Assembly: GCA_016841645.1 (NCBI GenBank)
Contig: JAENYS010000004.1
Location: forward strand, 1 to 64,000
DNA from: Desulfoscipio geothermicus
GTDB taxonomy: Bacteria > Bacillota > Desulfotomaculia > Desulfotomaculales > Desulfallaceae
Direction: 5' to 3'
Length of the DNA stretch: 64,000 nucleotides
The notes under the pieces are model-generated. The model saw nothing but the letters and a program-made list of their open reading frames with translations. It was not told the origin of the DNA and ran no database searches. Below are positions 35,915 to 45,826 of this stretch, in pieces. The translations under genes and the position numbers were made by a program. Every line of letters starts with the position of its first letter. Position 1 is the stretch's first letter.

Positions 35915-36391
35915 TTAATACCCGGCATCGGAAGGGGCGGAGAGGCCCGCTCGGTTTAAAATGTTTTTTTCTTGGTTGCGCATTTTTTGTTTATCAGGCA
36001 GGTTTTGGTGGTCGTAACCCAGTAAGTGCAGGACTCCATGTATAGTCAGGTAGGCCACTTCCCTGGTGGAGCTGTGGCCGTATTCCATTGCCTGGCGTTG
36101 GGCGGTTTCCAGAGAAATTATCACATCGCCCAGCATGGGTTCTTCTTCATCACCAGGCATGGCGGGGCCCTCCAGCATAGCAAAGCTTAGCACGTCCGTA
36201 GGGCCTTTAATACCTCGATATTGCTGGTTCAGACCGGCTATATACTCATCGTCCACAAACACTATACTTACCTCGGTATTTTCGGGTATCTCATGATCGC
36301 CGAGCGCCTGCATCACCACCCGGGTAAGAAGATCCTCCAGATTTTGATCAACAGGCATATATTCCTGCAGATTATTTATAAATACCGGCAT
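35915..36391 (-). CDS. ybeY: endoribonuclease YbeY
   Basis: 158 residues from the ATG at 36391 (MPVFINNL), preceded by GAGGGG; the longer frame to 36424 lacks a site. The metal motif is HGVLHLLGYDH, three His for one zinc. Involved in 16S rRNA 3' maturation and ribosome quality control. In the usual order pgpH-ybeY-dgkA. Confidence 0.95.
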   Translation of the reverse strand: MPVFINNLQEYMPVDQNLEDLLTRVVMQALGDHEIPENTEVSIVFVDDEYIAGLNQQYRGIKGPTDVLSFAMLEGPAMPGDEEEPMLGDVIISLETAQRQAMEYGHSSTREVAYLTIHGVLHLLGYDHQNLPDKQKMRNQEKNILNRAGLSAPSDAGY

Positions 36392-36436
36392 ATTTATTCT
36401 TGCTCCCCTCTGCTCCTTGATCATATACGATAGGTA

Positions 36437-38620
36437 TCAATCAACACCTTTTCCTGCAGGTAGCTTACGAATTACGGCACGTTTATTCTTTCTTCTCTCT
36501 ATTTCCTTGGTCATATCCGGGTACTCTATCCTATTGTGGAATATACCGGACAGCACTCTAATAAATGCACCGGCAATAATGTTTAGATCCTTCATGGTAA
36601 GGTCACACTCGGCCAACTGTCCGTCCATAAGCTTGTCCCTGATAATTTTATGCACCATACCCTCCACCCGGCCGGGGGTACGGTTTTGCATGGAGCGAGT
36701 CGCAGCCTCTACCGCATCGGCCAGCATCACTATGGCTGCTTCTTTAGTCTGCGGTTTGGGGCCTTCGTACCTGAAATCATCCTCGGTTATACTTTCATTT
36801 TTATTATTCTCCATAGCCTTTTGATAAAAGAAACTGCACATACTGTGACCATGATGCTGCTCGATTATTTCAATAATCCCCTGGGGCAATTTGTGCTCGC
36901 GGGCTAGTTCCACCCCGTCTTTAACATGCGAAGTTAAAATCAGAGTGCTCAGGGTAGGCGCTATTTTATCATGGGGGTTTTCCCCACCCATTTGGTTTTC
37001 AATAAAGAAGAAAGGCCGCTTCATTTTACCGATATCATGATAGTAGGCCGCCACCCTCACCATAAGGGTATCCCCCCCTACGGCGTCCGCGGCCGCTTCA
37101 CCCAGATTACCCACCAGTAAACTATGGTGATAGGTGCCCGGCGCTTCAATTTGCAGGCGACGTAAAAGCGGGTTTCCCGGGTTAGACAGCTCCAGCAAAC
37201 GCACTGAAGAAGTAATGCCAAAGGCGCTTTCCAGGTAGGGTATGGCACCGTTGGTCAAAATTGAAGATAGTATACCATTGACAGTACCTAATACCAGGCT
37301 TGAAGTAATCAGCAGTCCAATGGGCGTATCCCCAATCAACCCCATAGCAAAAATAGCTGCTACATTGGCTGCGCCAGAATAAAAACCGGCCCGGGCCATA
37401 TCACCCCGCTGGCTGAGCTTGCTCACCCCGTAAACGCCTGTAAAGCCCCCGATAAAGGCAACCATAGCAAACCTCATCTGACCTCCCGTCATAAGACCCA
37501 GCAATAAACCGATAATTGCCACCACCAATACGGCCAGGCGAGAATCCAACAATATTGCTATAAGCATACCCGCCGCCGCTACTGGAGCAACGTAAGCCAA
37601 GAGAGCCCCGAATTCAGGCCACGGAGTGATGTTAATAGCCATAATTGCCTTGGATATGCCCAGTATACACAACACTATGATACCCATCAGGTATAAATAA
37701 CCGGCATGGTTATATATTTCCCTGTTCTGTTGAAAAAGATAAAAAAGCACCACAGACATCAACAAGGCTACCAGCAAAACCGAACCCAAAATGGAAGATA
37801 CCGGCAAGATGGGGCGGGAAAGCCCCAACGCTTCCAATTTTGCAATATGTTCCTTGGTAACAATTTCCCCCACACCAATAATTTTTTCCCTTTCTTTTAT
37901 GGTTACCATCACCGGAGGTACAGCCTCCCGGGCCGCCTCCTGCAGACGCTGGGTTTTCTCAATGTCAAAAAATTTATTGGGCCGCAAATAATAGCGTACC
38001 ATTTCCGACGCCAGTACTTTATAAGAGCTATTTAGCTGCAGGTTATCGACCTCGCCAACCAGCGTATTTTCCACACCTTTAGTATTTTCCTGGGTTACGC
38101 CGTTCCTGTCTTCCATGGCCCGGGCAATCGTCGAGGTTAAGCTGTTTTTTACCCGCTCCAAGCTGTTTGGATCAGGCTGGGACAATGTTTCCAAAACATC
38201 GGTGGGCAGAATGAACGGTACTTTACTTTTGAACTGCGCTATCCTCTCGCTTTCATCAAGCTCAGGATTGGATTGTATGTCATCAATGGTATTTACCAGT
38301 GTAGATATATTTTGCTGTACATCCACACTCACCTGCGGGTCGGTGATATACTGTTGTTCTACCTGATTGGCCGCTAGATTTCGGGCCTCCTCGGTTTTTA
38401 CCTTATCCTGAAATGTGATACTGCGCGTGGCAAAAACATTGGTAGGCGAAACCTGTCCTACCATCAGATTAACCTGCTGGGGCATAAACTCTACGGATAG
38501 AATTAAAGTCAGCAGCACAAAAAACAAGCAAGCGGCCAGTCCCCTGCGCACCTTGCGCTGGCCAACCAACCGGTTGATAGTATCCGTAAGTATTCCCTTT
38601 ACCATACTCAGAGGAAGCAT
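36437..38620 (-). CDS. 7TM-HD membrane phosphodiesterase PgpH/YqfF
   Basis: 727 residues. An N-terminal membrane anchor, a large extracellular 7TMR-HDED domain (about 55-285), seven membrane helices and a cytoplasmic HD domain starting near 490 (YHHSLLVGNLGEAAA, AAYYHDIGKM). Listeria PgpH of this family degrades c-di-AMP to pApA, so this is the likely c-di-AMP phosphodiesterase. Located between phoH and ybeY, as in most Firmicutes. Confidence 0.94.
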   Translation of the reverse strand: MLPLSMVKGILTDTINRLVGQRKVRRGLAACLFFVLLTLILSVEFMPQQVNLMVGQVSPTNVFATRSITFQDKVKTEEARNLAANQVEQQYITDPQVSVDVQQNISTLVNTIDDIQSNPELDESERIAQFKSKVPFILPTDVLETLSQPDPNSLERVKNSLTSTIARAMEDRNGVTQENTKGVENTLVGEVDNLQLNSSYKVLASEMVRYYLRPNKFFDIEKTQRLQEAAREAVPPVMVTIKEREKIIGVGEIVTKEHIAKLEALGLSRPILPVSSILGSVLLVALLMSVVLFYLFQQNREIYNHAGYLYLMGIIVLCILGISKAIMAINITPWPEFGALLAYVAPVAAAGMLIAILLDSRLAVLVVAIIGLLLGLMTGGQMRFAMVAFIGGFTGVYGVSKLSQRGDMARAGFYSGAANVAAIFAMGLIGDTPIGLLITSSLVLGTVNGILSSILTNGAIPYLESAFGITSSVRLLELSNPGNPLLRRLQIEAPGTYHHSLLVGNLGEAAADAVGGDTLMVRVAAYYHDIGKMKRPFFFIENQMGGENPHDKIAPTLSTLILTSHVKDGVELAREHKLPQGIIEIIEQHHGHSMCSFFYQKAMENNKNESITEDDFRYEGPKPQTKEAAIVMLADAVEAATRSMQNRTPGRVEGMVHKIIRDKLMDGQLAECDLTMKDLNIIAGAFIRVLSGIFHNRIEYPDMTKEIERRKNKRAVIRKLPAGKGVD

Positions 38621-38632
38621 TTAAATCACACC

Positions 38633-39619
38633 TCAGTTTTTCGTCAAAGCACCTTTTTCTTCATAAGCCCGGACAATTTGCTGCACCAGGGGGTGTCTGA
38701 CAATATCTTCACCAGTAAAGTGATGAAAGGCTATCCCTTCAATACCATCCAACACCCGGCGGGCATGCACCAATCCCGATTGCTGCCCCCTGGGCAGATC
38801 AACCTGGGTTTCGTCACCGGTAATTACCGCCCGGGACCCGAAACCAAGTCGGGTGAGGAACATTTTCATTTGCTCGGGAGTAGTATTTTGCGCTTCGTCT
38901 AAAATAACAAAGGAATCATCCAGCGTCCTGCCCCGCATATAAGCTAGGGGGGCAATTTCAATTACCTGTCGCTCCAAATATTTTTGGGTATTTTCAACAC
39001 CCAACACATCATAAAGACTGTCATACAGCGGCCGCAGGTAGGGATCCACCTTTTCCTGCAAATCGCCCGGCAAAAAGCCCAGTTTTTCACCCGCCTCCAC
39101 CGCCGGCCTGGTCAGCACAATTCTGTTCACTGACCGGTTGCGCAACGCCCTAACTGCCATCACCACCGCCAGATATGTTTTTCCGGTTCCGGCCGGTCCC
39201 AGAGCAAATACCACATCTTGTTTGTGCAGCTTTTTTATATACTGCTGCTGGCCCACTGTTTTGGGCTTGATTTTTTTCCCCCGGGCTGTAACCAACACCA
39301 CATCACGGGCAAGCCCCACCAATGCACTGTCATTACCTGAATTAACAGATTTAATGGCATAATTAATCTCGTGCCTGGTCAATCGATTACCGGAATGATA
39401 ATAGGCCTGCAATTGCTCAATAATCTTTCGCGTTTTTTCAACCTGCTCCTGCTGCCCCATGATGACCAGATCTTCACCCCGGGCCACCATTTTCACACCC
39501 AGTGAGTTTTCCAGCAAAGATAGGTTTTCATCATGTTTGCCAAATATTTCTGCTGCAGCGCCAATATCATCAAGTATTATTCTGGTTTCCATTAATGAGG
39601 TTTCCATCTTTTCTATCAA
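38633..39619 (-). CDS. phoH: PhoH-family ATPase
   Basis: 328 residues. Walker A GPAGTGKT near 145, Walker B VILDEAQNT, and TGDETQVDLPRGQQSGL. Members are RNA-binding ATPases linked to rRNA and ribosome metabolism. The likely start is TTG at 39619 with GGAGGAGG 11 bases upstream, which overlaps the end of yqfD by 50 bases; an ATG four codons on is an alternative. Confidence 0.95.
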   Translation of the reverse strand: MIEKMETSLMETRIILDDIGAAAEIFGKHDENLSLLENSLGVKMVARGEDLVIMGQQEQVEKTRKIIEQLQAYYHSGNRLTRHEINYAIKSVNSGNDSALVGLARDVVLVTARGKKIKPKTVGQQQYIKKLHKQDVVFALGPAGTGKTYLAVVMAVRALRNRSVNRIVLTRPAVEAGEKLGFLPGDLQEKVDPYLRPLYDSLYDVLGVENTQKYLERQVIEIAPLAYMRGRTLDDSFVILDEAQNTTPEQMKMFLTRLGFGSRAVITGDETQVDLPRGQQSGLVHARRVLDGIEGIAFHHFTGEDIVRHPLVQQIVRAYEEKGALTKN

Positions 39620-40880
39620 TTATGTCATAACCTCCTCCATCTGATTGATGAGGTTTTTCTACGCCTATTTCCTCTAGCGTTTCCACCGTGACCCGAACCC
39701 GTACAATACCTTCATCGCTTGCAGCTTTAACTTCCCGCAGCTGCGTATTCAATATCTTAGCATTATGAGGCATTTTTGAATGTAATTTCTCCATCGTCTT
39801 GTTTCCAGCCAAACGGCGGGCCTCAGCCAGGCTTAATTTATTAATATACACTCTCTGTTCTATATATTTAACCGTTATAAATTCGACAGGTACATTAATA
39901 TTCCTCCATGTTGGCAACCTTTTAACATCCGTATGCTTGGCATAATGTGCATAGGGCACCTGCCGGGGACCCATTAAAATTATTTCCTTACTCCCGATTT
40001 TCATGCAAAGTTTGGTAATTTCCTGCCCGGTGGACCTCTTTATTTGTTCCTGCAATTTTACTTCATCATAACCATCATACCATACGCGGGCACGGACAAT
40101 ACCCCGAGCGCAAACATACTGTACCGGCAACTGCTGCTCGTCCTCTTCCACATTATCAGCACTGTTATTATCCTCTTCTTCAATTCTCAAGGGCGGTATC
40201 GCCGCTGATATTAAAACTTGCCCAGCAGTAACTGTATCCCCTTCTTGAACCAGCGGGTGACCTGATAAAACCAGAATTTGTTTAATAAGGCCTTCTTTTT
40301 GAGCCACTATATCCATCAACTGCGCGCCATTGTCCGGCGGTAGCACTTTTTCCACTACTTTTATCTCTAACCTTGTCCCATCCACAATCACGCCTACCCA
40401 GGCCAGACCATTCACTTGACGCATAATGGATTTTTCCAGCTCAGCCGTGTCCACAGACCACTTGGGCACCCCTCGATACAACCCGGCTTGCCGGATAACT
40501 TCAACGATCTTGTCTTCACTAATTAATTTATTACCTGTTATATCAATAACCCAAATAAAAGATGACAGCACATATAGCACAATAACAAAAAAAAGCGCAC
40601 CTCCCAACAATGCCCGCCGGTGCCGCAACCTGCTGAAAAAAAAAGGCAAGCCAGACCGGGTGATAATATGGAAACGACAATGAGTCATACGGGCTATATG
40701 ACGCAAAGGTTGTACATCCCTTAATCGCACATTTAAGGCCACCCGGTTTCCGAACGCATTCGCGATTCCCCAAAGATAAATACCCCGAATGGTCGCCATG
40801 TTTACAAACTTCTCCAGGTATTCCTCAGGGAGTGTAATAGTGACATATCCATACAGGTAGTTTAAAATCTTTAAAAACAT
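39570..40880 (-). CDS. yqfD: sporulation protein YqfD
   Basis: 436 residues from ATG 40880 (MFLKILNYLYG), behind AGGGGGG; the extra 18 codons upstream overlap yqfC. A membrane helix lies near residue 75-95, followed by an extracellular region including the four-domain ring-like segment typical of SpoIVB-class YqfD/SpoIIIAG-like proteins. Needed for efficient sporulation in B. subtilis under sigma-E; the mechanism is unknown. An acidic insert (IEEEDNNSADNVEEDEQQ) near 215 is unusual. Confidence 0.92.
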   Translation of the reverse strand: MFLKILNYLYGYVTITLPEEYLEKFVNMATIRGIYLWGIANAFGNRVALNVRLRDVQPLRHIARMTHCRFHIITRSGLPFFFSRLRHRRALLGGALFFVIVLYVLSSFIWVIDITGNKLISEDKIVEVIRQAGLYRGVPKWSVDTAELEKSIMRQVNGLAWVGVIVDGTRLEIKVVEKVLPPDNGAQLMDIVAQKEGLIKQILVLSGHPLVQEGDTVTAGQVLISAAIPPLRIEEEDNNSADNVEEDEQQLPVQYVCARGIVRARVWYDGYDEVKLQEQIKRSTGQEITKLCMKIGSKEIILMGPRQVPYAHYAKHTDVKRLPTWRNINVPVEFITVKYIEQRVYINKLSLAEARRLAGNKTMEKLHSKMPHNAKILNTQLREVKAASDEGIVRVRVTVETLEEIGVEKPHQSDGGGYDIIDRKDGNLINGNQNNT

Positions 40881-40891
40881 TTTTAGCCCCC

Positions 40892-41176
40892 CTAACTTAG
40901 AAAAGCAAGACTGGAAATTTGCCCTTCCACGCAAATTTCATCAGGCATAATATTGCGCAGGGTTAAATTTTCACCGGTCACTTCGATAACCTTATCACTG
41001 ACCACCACTCGCACTAGACAGGGGTTATATTCTTGAATACCGCGATGATTCTCAATAAATACTTGCAGGTTGCCAACCAGCACGATTTTAGGCAAGTCCA
41101 GCATAATATCCCCGGGTAATTCCAGATAATCTGAAAGCTGTCGTTTAACCTTGTTTTTAAGATCTTTCCAGGCCAT
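40892..41176 (-). CDS. yqfC: sporulation protein YqfC
   Basis: 94 residues with the YabP/YqfC domain: LELPGDIMLDLPKIVLVGN, FIENHRGIQEY and a final VEGQISSLAF. Acts with YqfD in the mother cell during engulfment. First gene of the yqfC-yqfD-phoH run, 11 bases before yqfD; AGGAGGG precedes the ATG. Confidence 0.93.
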   Translation of the reverse strand: MAWKDLKNKVKRQLSDYLELPGDIMLDLPKIVLVGNLQVFIENHRGIQEYNPCLVRVVVSDKVIEVTGENLTLRNIMPDEICVEGQISSLAFLS

Positions 41177-41508
41177 AAAAAATCCCTCCTCGCCATTAAT
41201 TTATGCGGTTGGGAGGGTAAAAATAACGTTTATATGGTTAAATATCCCATTATACTTGCATAGCCCACTAAAATAGCTTCTCAAACCTTTTTTCATATCC
41301 AGTAAGTATGTATACCTTATTTGATAGCGGTCAATGGATGATAAGCAATCTTTTTAATTATTACCCCTATAATAAAAATTTTTTATCATTTTAATAAAGG
41401 AATCCATAAATATAAGCAGAAGTACTCGACTTGAGCATGCTGTAATAACTCATTGATATTTTTATGTAAAATAGGTGGTATGCTATAAGGGAGGAGGCCT
41501 GCCCAATA
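41177..41508. other. 332-base divergent promoter region between yqfC and selD
   Basis: AT-rich. Contains an inverted A/T run near 41371-41391 and several -10-like TATAAT sequences, but no -35/-10 pair I can defend. It must hold promoters for yqfC (sporulation sigma-E expected) and selD. Confidence 0.4.
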
Positions 41509-42549
41509 ATGACTGAACAAAAAATAAAGCTCACCAATCTGGCCAAGACACCCGGGTGAGCAGCTAAAATAGGGCCGAAAACCCTGTCACAGGTACTGCG
41601 ACATATACCCGCATACGAAGATCCGGGCCTTCTAATAGGACTGAATACTTCAGATGATGCTGCCGTATACAAACTAAATGAAAACCAAGCTTTAATACAA
41701 ACCGTTGATTTTTTTACCCCAATGGTTGATGATCCTTATTTATTCGGGCAGATCGCCGCAGCCAATGCTTTAAGTGATGTTTATGCTATGGGTGGTCAAC
41801 CGCTATTGGCCCTTAATATAGTTTGCTTTCCCGATTGTCTGCCCCCCGCAGTACTCGGGGAAATTTTAAGAGGCGGGGCCGATAAAGTGATGGAAGCAGG
41901 CGCTATTATTGCCGGGGGACACACGATACGTGATGATGAGCCCAAATACGGACTGGCAGTGGCCGGCTTGGTACCACCCGCAAGAATAATCTCCAACGCC
42001 ACCGCTCGGCCTGGTGACCGGCTAATATTAACTAAGCCACTAGGCACCGGTATTATTAATACCGCCATAAAGGCCGACTTAATGTCCGCCAAAGCTGTAG
42101 AACAAGCAGTGCATTGCATGTCCACTCTAAATAAAGAGGCATCAGCAGCCATGCAGCGGTATAATGCCGGCGCCTGTACAGATATCACCGGCTTTGGCCT
42201 GCTGGGGCACGCTGCCGAGATGGCTGAAGCCAGTCAAGTCAGCCTGGAGATTTGTTTTTCCGCTATACCACTGCTGCCGGAGACAATGGAGATGGCTCGT
42301 ATGGGTATAATACCGGGAGGCGCTTATAATAATCAAGAGCACTTGGGTAATAAAATAGCCTTTGACAAATCAATTAGACCGGAAGAACAAATGATACTTT
42401 TTGATCCCCAAACTTCAGGGGGACTACTTATAGCCGTTGCTGAAACAATGGCTGATAAACTGGTGGAGGACCTAACAGGAAAGGATATACAATCAGCTGT
42501 AATAGGCCGGGTACTACCGGCCCAAAACAAGTTAATTATTATTATTTAA
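41509..42549 (+). CDS. selD: selenide, water dikinase SelD, a selenoprotein (UGA = Sec17)
   Basis: 346 residues when UGA at 41557-41559 is read as selenocysteine. ATG 41509 follows GGGAGGAGG. The peptide before and after the UGA, LAKTPG-U-AAKIGP, matches the SelD active site GCxxK in which position 17 is Cys or Sec and Lys20 is catalytic. The same frame continues without stops through SDDAAVYKL, QTVDFFTPMVDDP, GGHTIRDDEPKYG, DITGFGLLGHA and DPQTSGGLL. The enzyme makes selenophosphate from selenide and ATP. A stop-to-stop ORF search sees only the part from 41722. The YedF-like selenium gene follows after 33 bases. Confidence 0.95.
41557..41590 (+). promoter_or_regulatory. UGA recoding signal with candidate SECIS hairpin
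   Basis: UGA at 41557-41559. Twelve bases on, AGGG (41571-41574) can pair with CCCT (41582-41585) around a 7-base loop CCGAAAA. Bacterial SECIS hairpins stand directly downstream of the UGA with their loop about 15-25 bases away, so position is right; the short stem has not been folded by computer. Confidence 0.55.
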
Positions 42550-42582
42550 AGAAGTTGATAAATAACGGGGAGGTAATACAAT

Positions 42583-43206
42583 ATGAGTCATAAATTAGTG
42601 GACTGCCGCGGGCTGGCCTGTCCGCATCCGGTAATCAACACCAAAAAAGCACTAGAGGAAGCAGGTGTCAACACCATCACCACCATTGTGGATAACGATG
42701 TCGCCCGACAAAACGTGACGTTGTTCGCCAAGAACGCAGGTCACCAGGTAAGCGAACAGCAAAAAGACGGTTTGTACCATTTAACCATCCGCCGCAGTGA
42801 CACTTCGACCGCAGCAAAACAAACCGATGAAAATGCCGGTCAGGACCCGACTAATGCCGCGTTCCCTACCGGTTTAGTTTATTATATAACTACCAACGAA
42901 CTGGGTCAGGGTTCGCCGGATCTGGGACAGGTGTTAATGAAAAGCTTATTCACCACCCTGGCAGCCATGAATCCCTCGCCAACGGCTTTATTATTTTTAA
43001 ATACCGGAGTATATTTAACCTGCGAGGGTTCTCCTGTGCGGGATCAGCTTGAAAAATTATACGCAGCAGGCACCACCGTACTTTCCTGCGGCACCTGCCT
43101 GGAATATTATCATATAAAGGAAAAATTGTTATTGGGTAATATATCCAATATGTTGGAAATCAATAACTGGCTGTCCGGACCACATAAGGTTGTGACTATA
43201 GCTTAA
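42583..43206 (+). CDS. yedF: selenium metabolism protein YedF (TusA + DsrE-like)
   Basis: 207 residues. An N-terminal TusA/SirA-like domain (VDCRGLACPHPVINTKKAL) has the CPxP motif. A C-terminal DsrE/F-like domain follows from about 100 (VYYITTNELGQGSPDLG, then LLFLNTGVYL and LSCGTCLEYY). This fusion is the YedF family found beside selD in selenium users, where it is thought to handle selenium or selenopersulfide, but direct evidence is limited. GGGGAGG precedes the ATG. Confidence 0.9.
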   Translation: MSHKLVDCRGLACPHPVINTKKALEEAGVNTITTIVDNDVARQNVTLFAKNAGHQVSEQQKDGLYHLTIRRSDTSTAAKQTDENAGQDPTNAAFPTGLVYYITTNELGQGSPDLGQVLMKSLFTTLAAMNPSPTALLFLNTGVYLTCEGSPVRDQLEKLYAAGTTVLSCGTCLEYYHIKEKLLLGNISNMLEINNWLSGPHKVVTIA

Positions 43207-43367
43207 AACTGTGGTAAAAACAATTGGTCGTGAATATCCTGCGAACTGTTTTATTTTTCATTAAAGATTAATCGACAAAATACGGAGTAGTTGCTATATA
43301 GAATACATACCGGCTAAAGACCTTAGAGGTAGAAATTTGGGCTAATGTGCCAAAATAGAACTAGAGG

Positions 43368-44000
43368 TTATCTTCTACTTTTTATCCTACCGCCACGCGA
43401 GTTTAATACCTCACCAATTATCATGCTTCCAACCAGGGCGTTTTTGCTGCGTAATGCGGCAGCCAGCGGGTTGCAGTCGTTACGTTTCCGCCGTCCTGAG
43501 GTTGCTTCCTGCTCATCCAATGCCAACGGAGGATCAACCGCCGGATTAGATTGTTCCCGCTGCCGCCGTGGGAGACACGGCTCATTTTCCCACTTTAATG
43601 GTGGCTGTGGTTTATTCCCAGCACGAGTTGAACACTCCGGCTCCTCCGGGCCGGGAAGCAGCACATCCTCGCCGCGGGTGGATTTATCCCGCGAGCCGGT
43701 CAGCGGATCGTCTTCACCGCGAGCGGGTATATCCCACGAACCGGATTGCGGGCCGTCTTGATTACGGGTGGGTATATCCCACGAACCGGATTGCGGGCCG
43801 TCTTGATTACGGGTGGGTATATCCCACGGACCAGACAACGGCCTGTCTTCACTGGATAACGATGTGTAATCTAAACGGGGCCGTTCAAAACCCTCCGGGT
43901 GCCGGTCAGTAGGTCTTTCCGGCAAGTTAAGGGCTCTTCGGCCCATGATTTTGCTGATAATCATATATGCAACGAGCAAAACAATCAGCGCTGTCGTCAC
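43368..44000 (-). CDS. membrane-anchored protein with 15-residue tandem repeats
   Basis: 210 residues from a GTG start behind AGGGGG. One N-terminal helix (TTALIVLLVAYMIISKIMG) is followed by a hydrophilic tail with five 15-residue units, the best being RNQDGPQSGSWDIPT, then a Pro/Glu-rich spacer and a conserved-looking C-terminal part (ALRSKNALVGSMIIGEVLNSRGG). The C-terminal segment resembles small proteins seen near flotillin genes of Clostridia, but I cannot name the family. floA lies 58 bases upstream in the same direction. Confidence 0.75.
   Translation of the reverse strand: MTTALIVLLVAYMIISKIMGRRALNLPERPTDRHPEGFERPRLDYTSLSSEDRPLSGPWDIPTRNQDGPQSGSWDIPTRNQDGPQSGSWDIPARGEDDPLTGSRDKSTRGEDVLLPGPEEPECSTRAGNKPQPPLKWENEPCLPRRQREQSNPAVDPPLALDEQEATSGRRKRNDCNPLAAALRSKNALVGSMIIGEVLNSRGGRIKSRR
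43681..43860 (-). repeat. 45-bp tandem repeats inside the coding region
   Basis: GGGTATATCCC recurs at 43725, 43770 and 43815, giving a 45-base period; the middle units are almost identical and the outer ones diverged. Unit number could vary between strains by slippage or recombination without breaking the frame. Confidence 0.85.
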
Positions 44001-44058
44001 AAGTTAACCCCCTAAACATCCATGAAGTATTGGACAAGTTTTTCCAGGATTACTTGGG

Positions 44059-45051
44059 CTAATTACCGCTTTTATCTTCTTTTTCCTCACTCATTTTGGA
44101 TATATTCCGACGCATACCGGTATCGGCCAGTATATTTTGCATATTATAGTAATCCATTATCCCCAAATTACCCTGCCGGAGTGCATCGGCCATAGCCTGC
44201 GGCACCTCGGCCTCAGCCTCTACCACCTTGGCCTGCATTTCCTCCACGGCTGCCCTCATTTCCTGTTCCCTTGCCACAGCCATAGCACGCCGTTCCTCAG
44301 CTTTAGCCTGAGCGATATTTTTATCAGCCTCGGCCTGATCCATTTGCAGCGTGGCGCCAATGTTCCGGCCCACATCCACATCAGCGATATCAATAGAAAG
44401 TATTTCAAAGGCAGTACCCGCATCAAGCCCTTTTTCCAGCACAGTGCGGGAAATGGTATCGGGATTCTCCAATACTTCTTTGTGGTTATCCATTGATCCC
44501 ACGGTGGATACCACCCCCTCACCTACCCTGGCCAAAATGGTTTCTTCACCGGCGCCACCCACCAACCGATCAATATTTGCCCGCACCGTCACCCGGGCTA
44601 TCACCTTCACTTCTATGCCATCCTTGGCCACCGCCGATACCAAGGGTGTCTGAATAACTTTGGGGTTAACGCTCATCTGCACTGCCTCCAGCACATTGCG
44701 ACCTGCTAGGTCAATGGCGGCTGCCCGTTCAAAGGGCAGGTTGATATTGGCCCTTTCCGAAGCAATCAGCGCATCCACTACCCGATCCACATTCCCTCCG
44801 GCCAGGTAGTGAGCTTCTAACTGATCCACCGTTATATCCAACCCTGCTTTATAGGCCTTAACCAGCGGGTTAACAATATTGGCCGGAGGCACTCGGCGCA
44901 AACGCATGCCGATAAGAGTGATAATACCCACCCGCACACCTGCGGCCAAAGCGGAAATCCACAGCCCCACTGGAATAAAGCTAAATAAAACCACCACGGC
45001 CAACAGAATCAGTACCACTGAAATTAAAAAAGTAATGAAACCGGTAAACAT
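44059..45051 (-). CDS. floA: flotillin-like protein FloA (YqfA)
   Basis: 330 residues. Two adjacent N-terminal hydrophobic segments (residues 3-45) enter the membrane; a SPFH-type domain follows ([26 protein letters not shown]), then a long heptad region rich in Ala and Glu (about 235-290). Flotillins organise functional membrane microdomains. The NfeD-like gene upstream is its usual partner (yqeZ-yqfA order). Confidence 0.95.
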   Translation of the reverse strand: MFTGFITFLISVVLILLAVVVLFSFIPVGLWISALAAGVRVGIITLIGMRLRRVPPANIVNPLVKAYKAGLDITVDQLEAHYLAGGNVDRVVDALIASERANINLPFERAAAIDLAGRNVLEAVQMSVNPKVIQTPLVSAVAKDGIEVKVIARVTVRANIDRLVGGAGEETILARVGEGVVSTVGSMDNHKEVLENPDTISRTVLEKGLDAGTAFEILSIDIADVDVGRNIGATLQMDQAEADKNIAQAKAEERRAMAVAREQEMRAAVEEMQAKVVEAEAEVPQAMADALRQGNLGIMDYYNMQNILADTGMRRNISKMSEEKEDKSGN

Positions 45052-45217
45052 AGAATCCCCCCTCCTAAATAATCATTTTTACTTAATAACTATAGAATTA
45101 TAATGTTACGTATATTTTTACCCAACTAGATTTTTTACATAACCAGTCAGGAAAACAAAACTTTTTGTCCATAAACTATTTTAAAAACATAACATAATTT
45201 ATTGCATATTTCAAAGT

Positions 45218-45709
45218 TTACTCGCACGCCCGTACCACAATACGAATGCCTTCCACACGCACCACTTTAATTTTAGCCCCGGCGGGAATAAATCCACCCT
45301 CACTGACCACATCCAGACGATCCCCGCCCACTTTAGCAGCCCCGGACGGACGCAGCGGAGTCAAGGTGATGCCCTCCTGACCGGTGCACTCAACCAATTC
45401 CTCCCTGGATGCTCTGTAACCTTCGTCATTAAACTGCCTTTTACCCAAGGTAAGCCGCTGCCAGAGATTAAACCTGGACATAGCCTTAATGCCGAAAATA
45501 AACACTATTATACTGGATATCAACGCAATCACAAGGGACTTAAAGGTAATCGCGACATCGACAGTAAACAATACGATACCCCAAGCGATTAGTATAATAC
45601 CCGCTACCCCGGCAATGCCGAAACCAATAATAAACACTTCCAGCACCAGTGCTAAAATGCCTAGTAAAAGGGCCAAAGCTGCCAACCACGGAACCATTTC
45701 CGGAGACAT
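45218..45709 (-). CDS. NfeD-family membrane protein (short form)
   Basis: 163 residues from ATG 45709, with GGAGGTGG 7 bases upstream. Three to four membrane helices (about 8-95) and a C-terminal OB fold (GQEGITLTPLRPSGAAKVGGDRL pattern, then GAKIKVVRVEG). It is the short form without the ClpP-like protease domain found in B. subtilis YqeZ. Partner of the flotillin. Confidence 0.93.
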   Translation of the reverse strand: MSPEMVPWLAALALLLGILALVLEVFIIGFGIAGVAGIILIAWGIVLFTVDVAITFKSLVIALISSIIVFIFGIKAMSRFNLWQRLTLGKRQFNDEGYRASREELVECTGQEGITLTPLRPSGAAKVGGDRLDVVSEGGFIPAGAKIKVVRVEGIRIVVRACE

Positions 45710-45826
45710 ACGAAAGCCACCTCCATTGTGCAACATTTGCATCTAAGGTCTATTCATGATTTGGATTTACAAGTACTTTTATGTCGCAAATAGAATAGTA
45801 AAATAGCGTAAGTAAGAATATTTAAA

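Noticed and set aside
41722-42549. selD as a 275-residue protein starting at an internal ATG
   Set aside because: It would lack the catalytic N-terminus; the frame continues upstream through a UGA at the Sec position to a start with a proper ribosome binding site.
43681-43860. CRISPR array
   Set aside because: The 45-bp repeats are contiguous and in frame within a coding region, without spacers.
43345-43912. Plus-strand frames of 114-138 codons over the repeat protein
   Set aside because: They are the antisense of the 45-bp repeats, which keep all frames open; only the minus frame has a start with a ribosome binding site, a membrane anchor and operon context.
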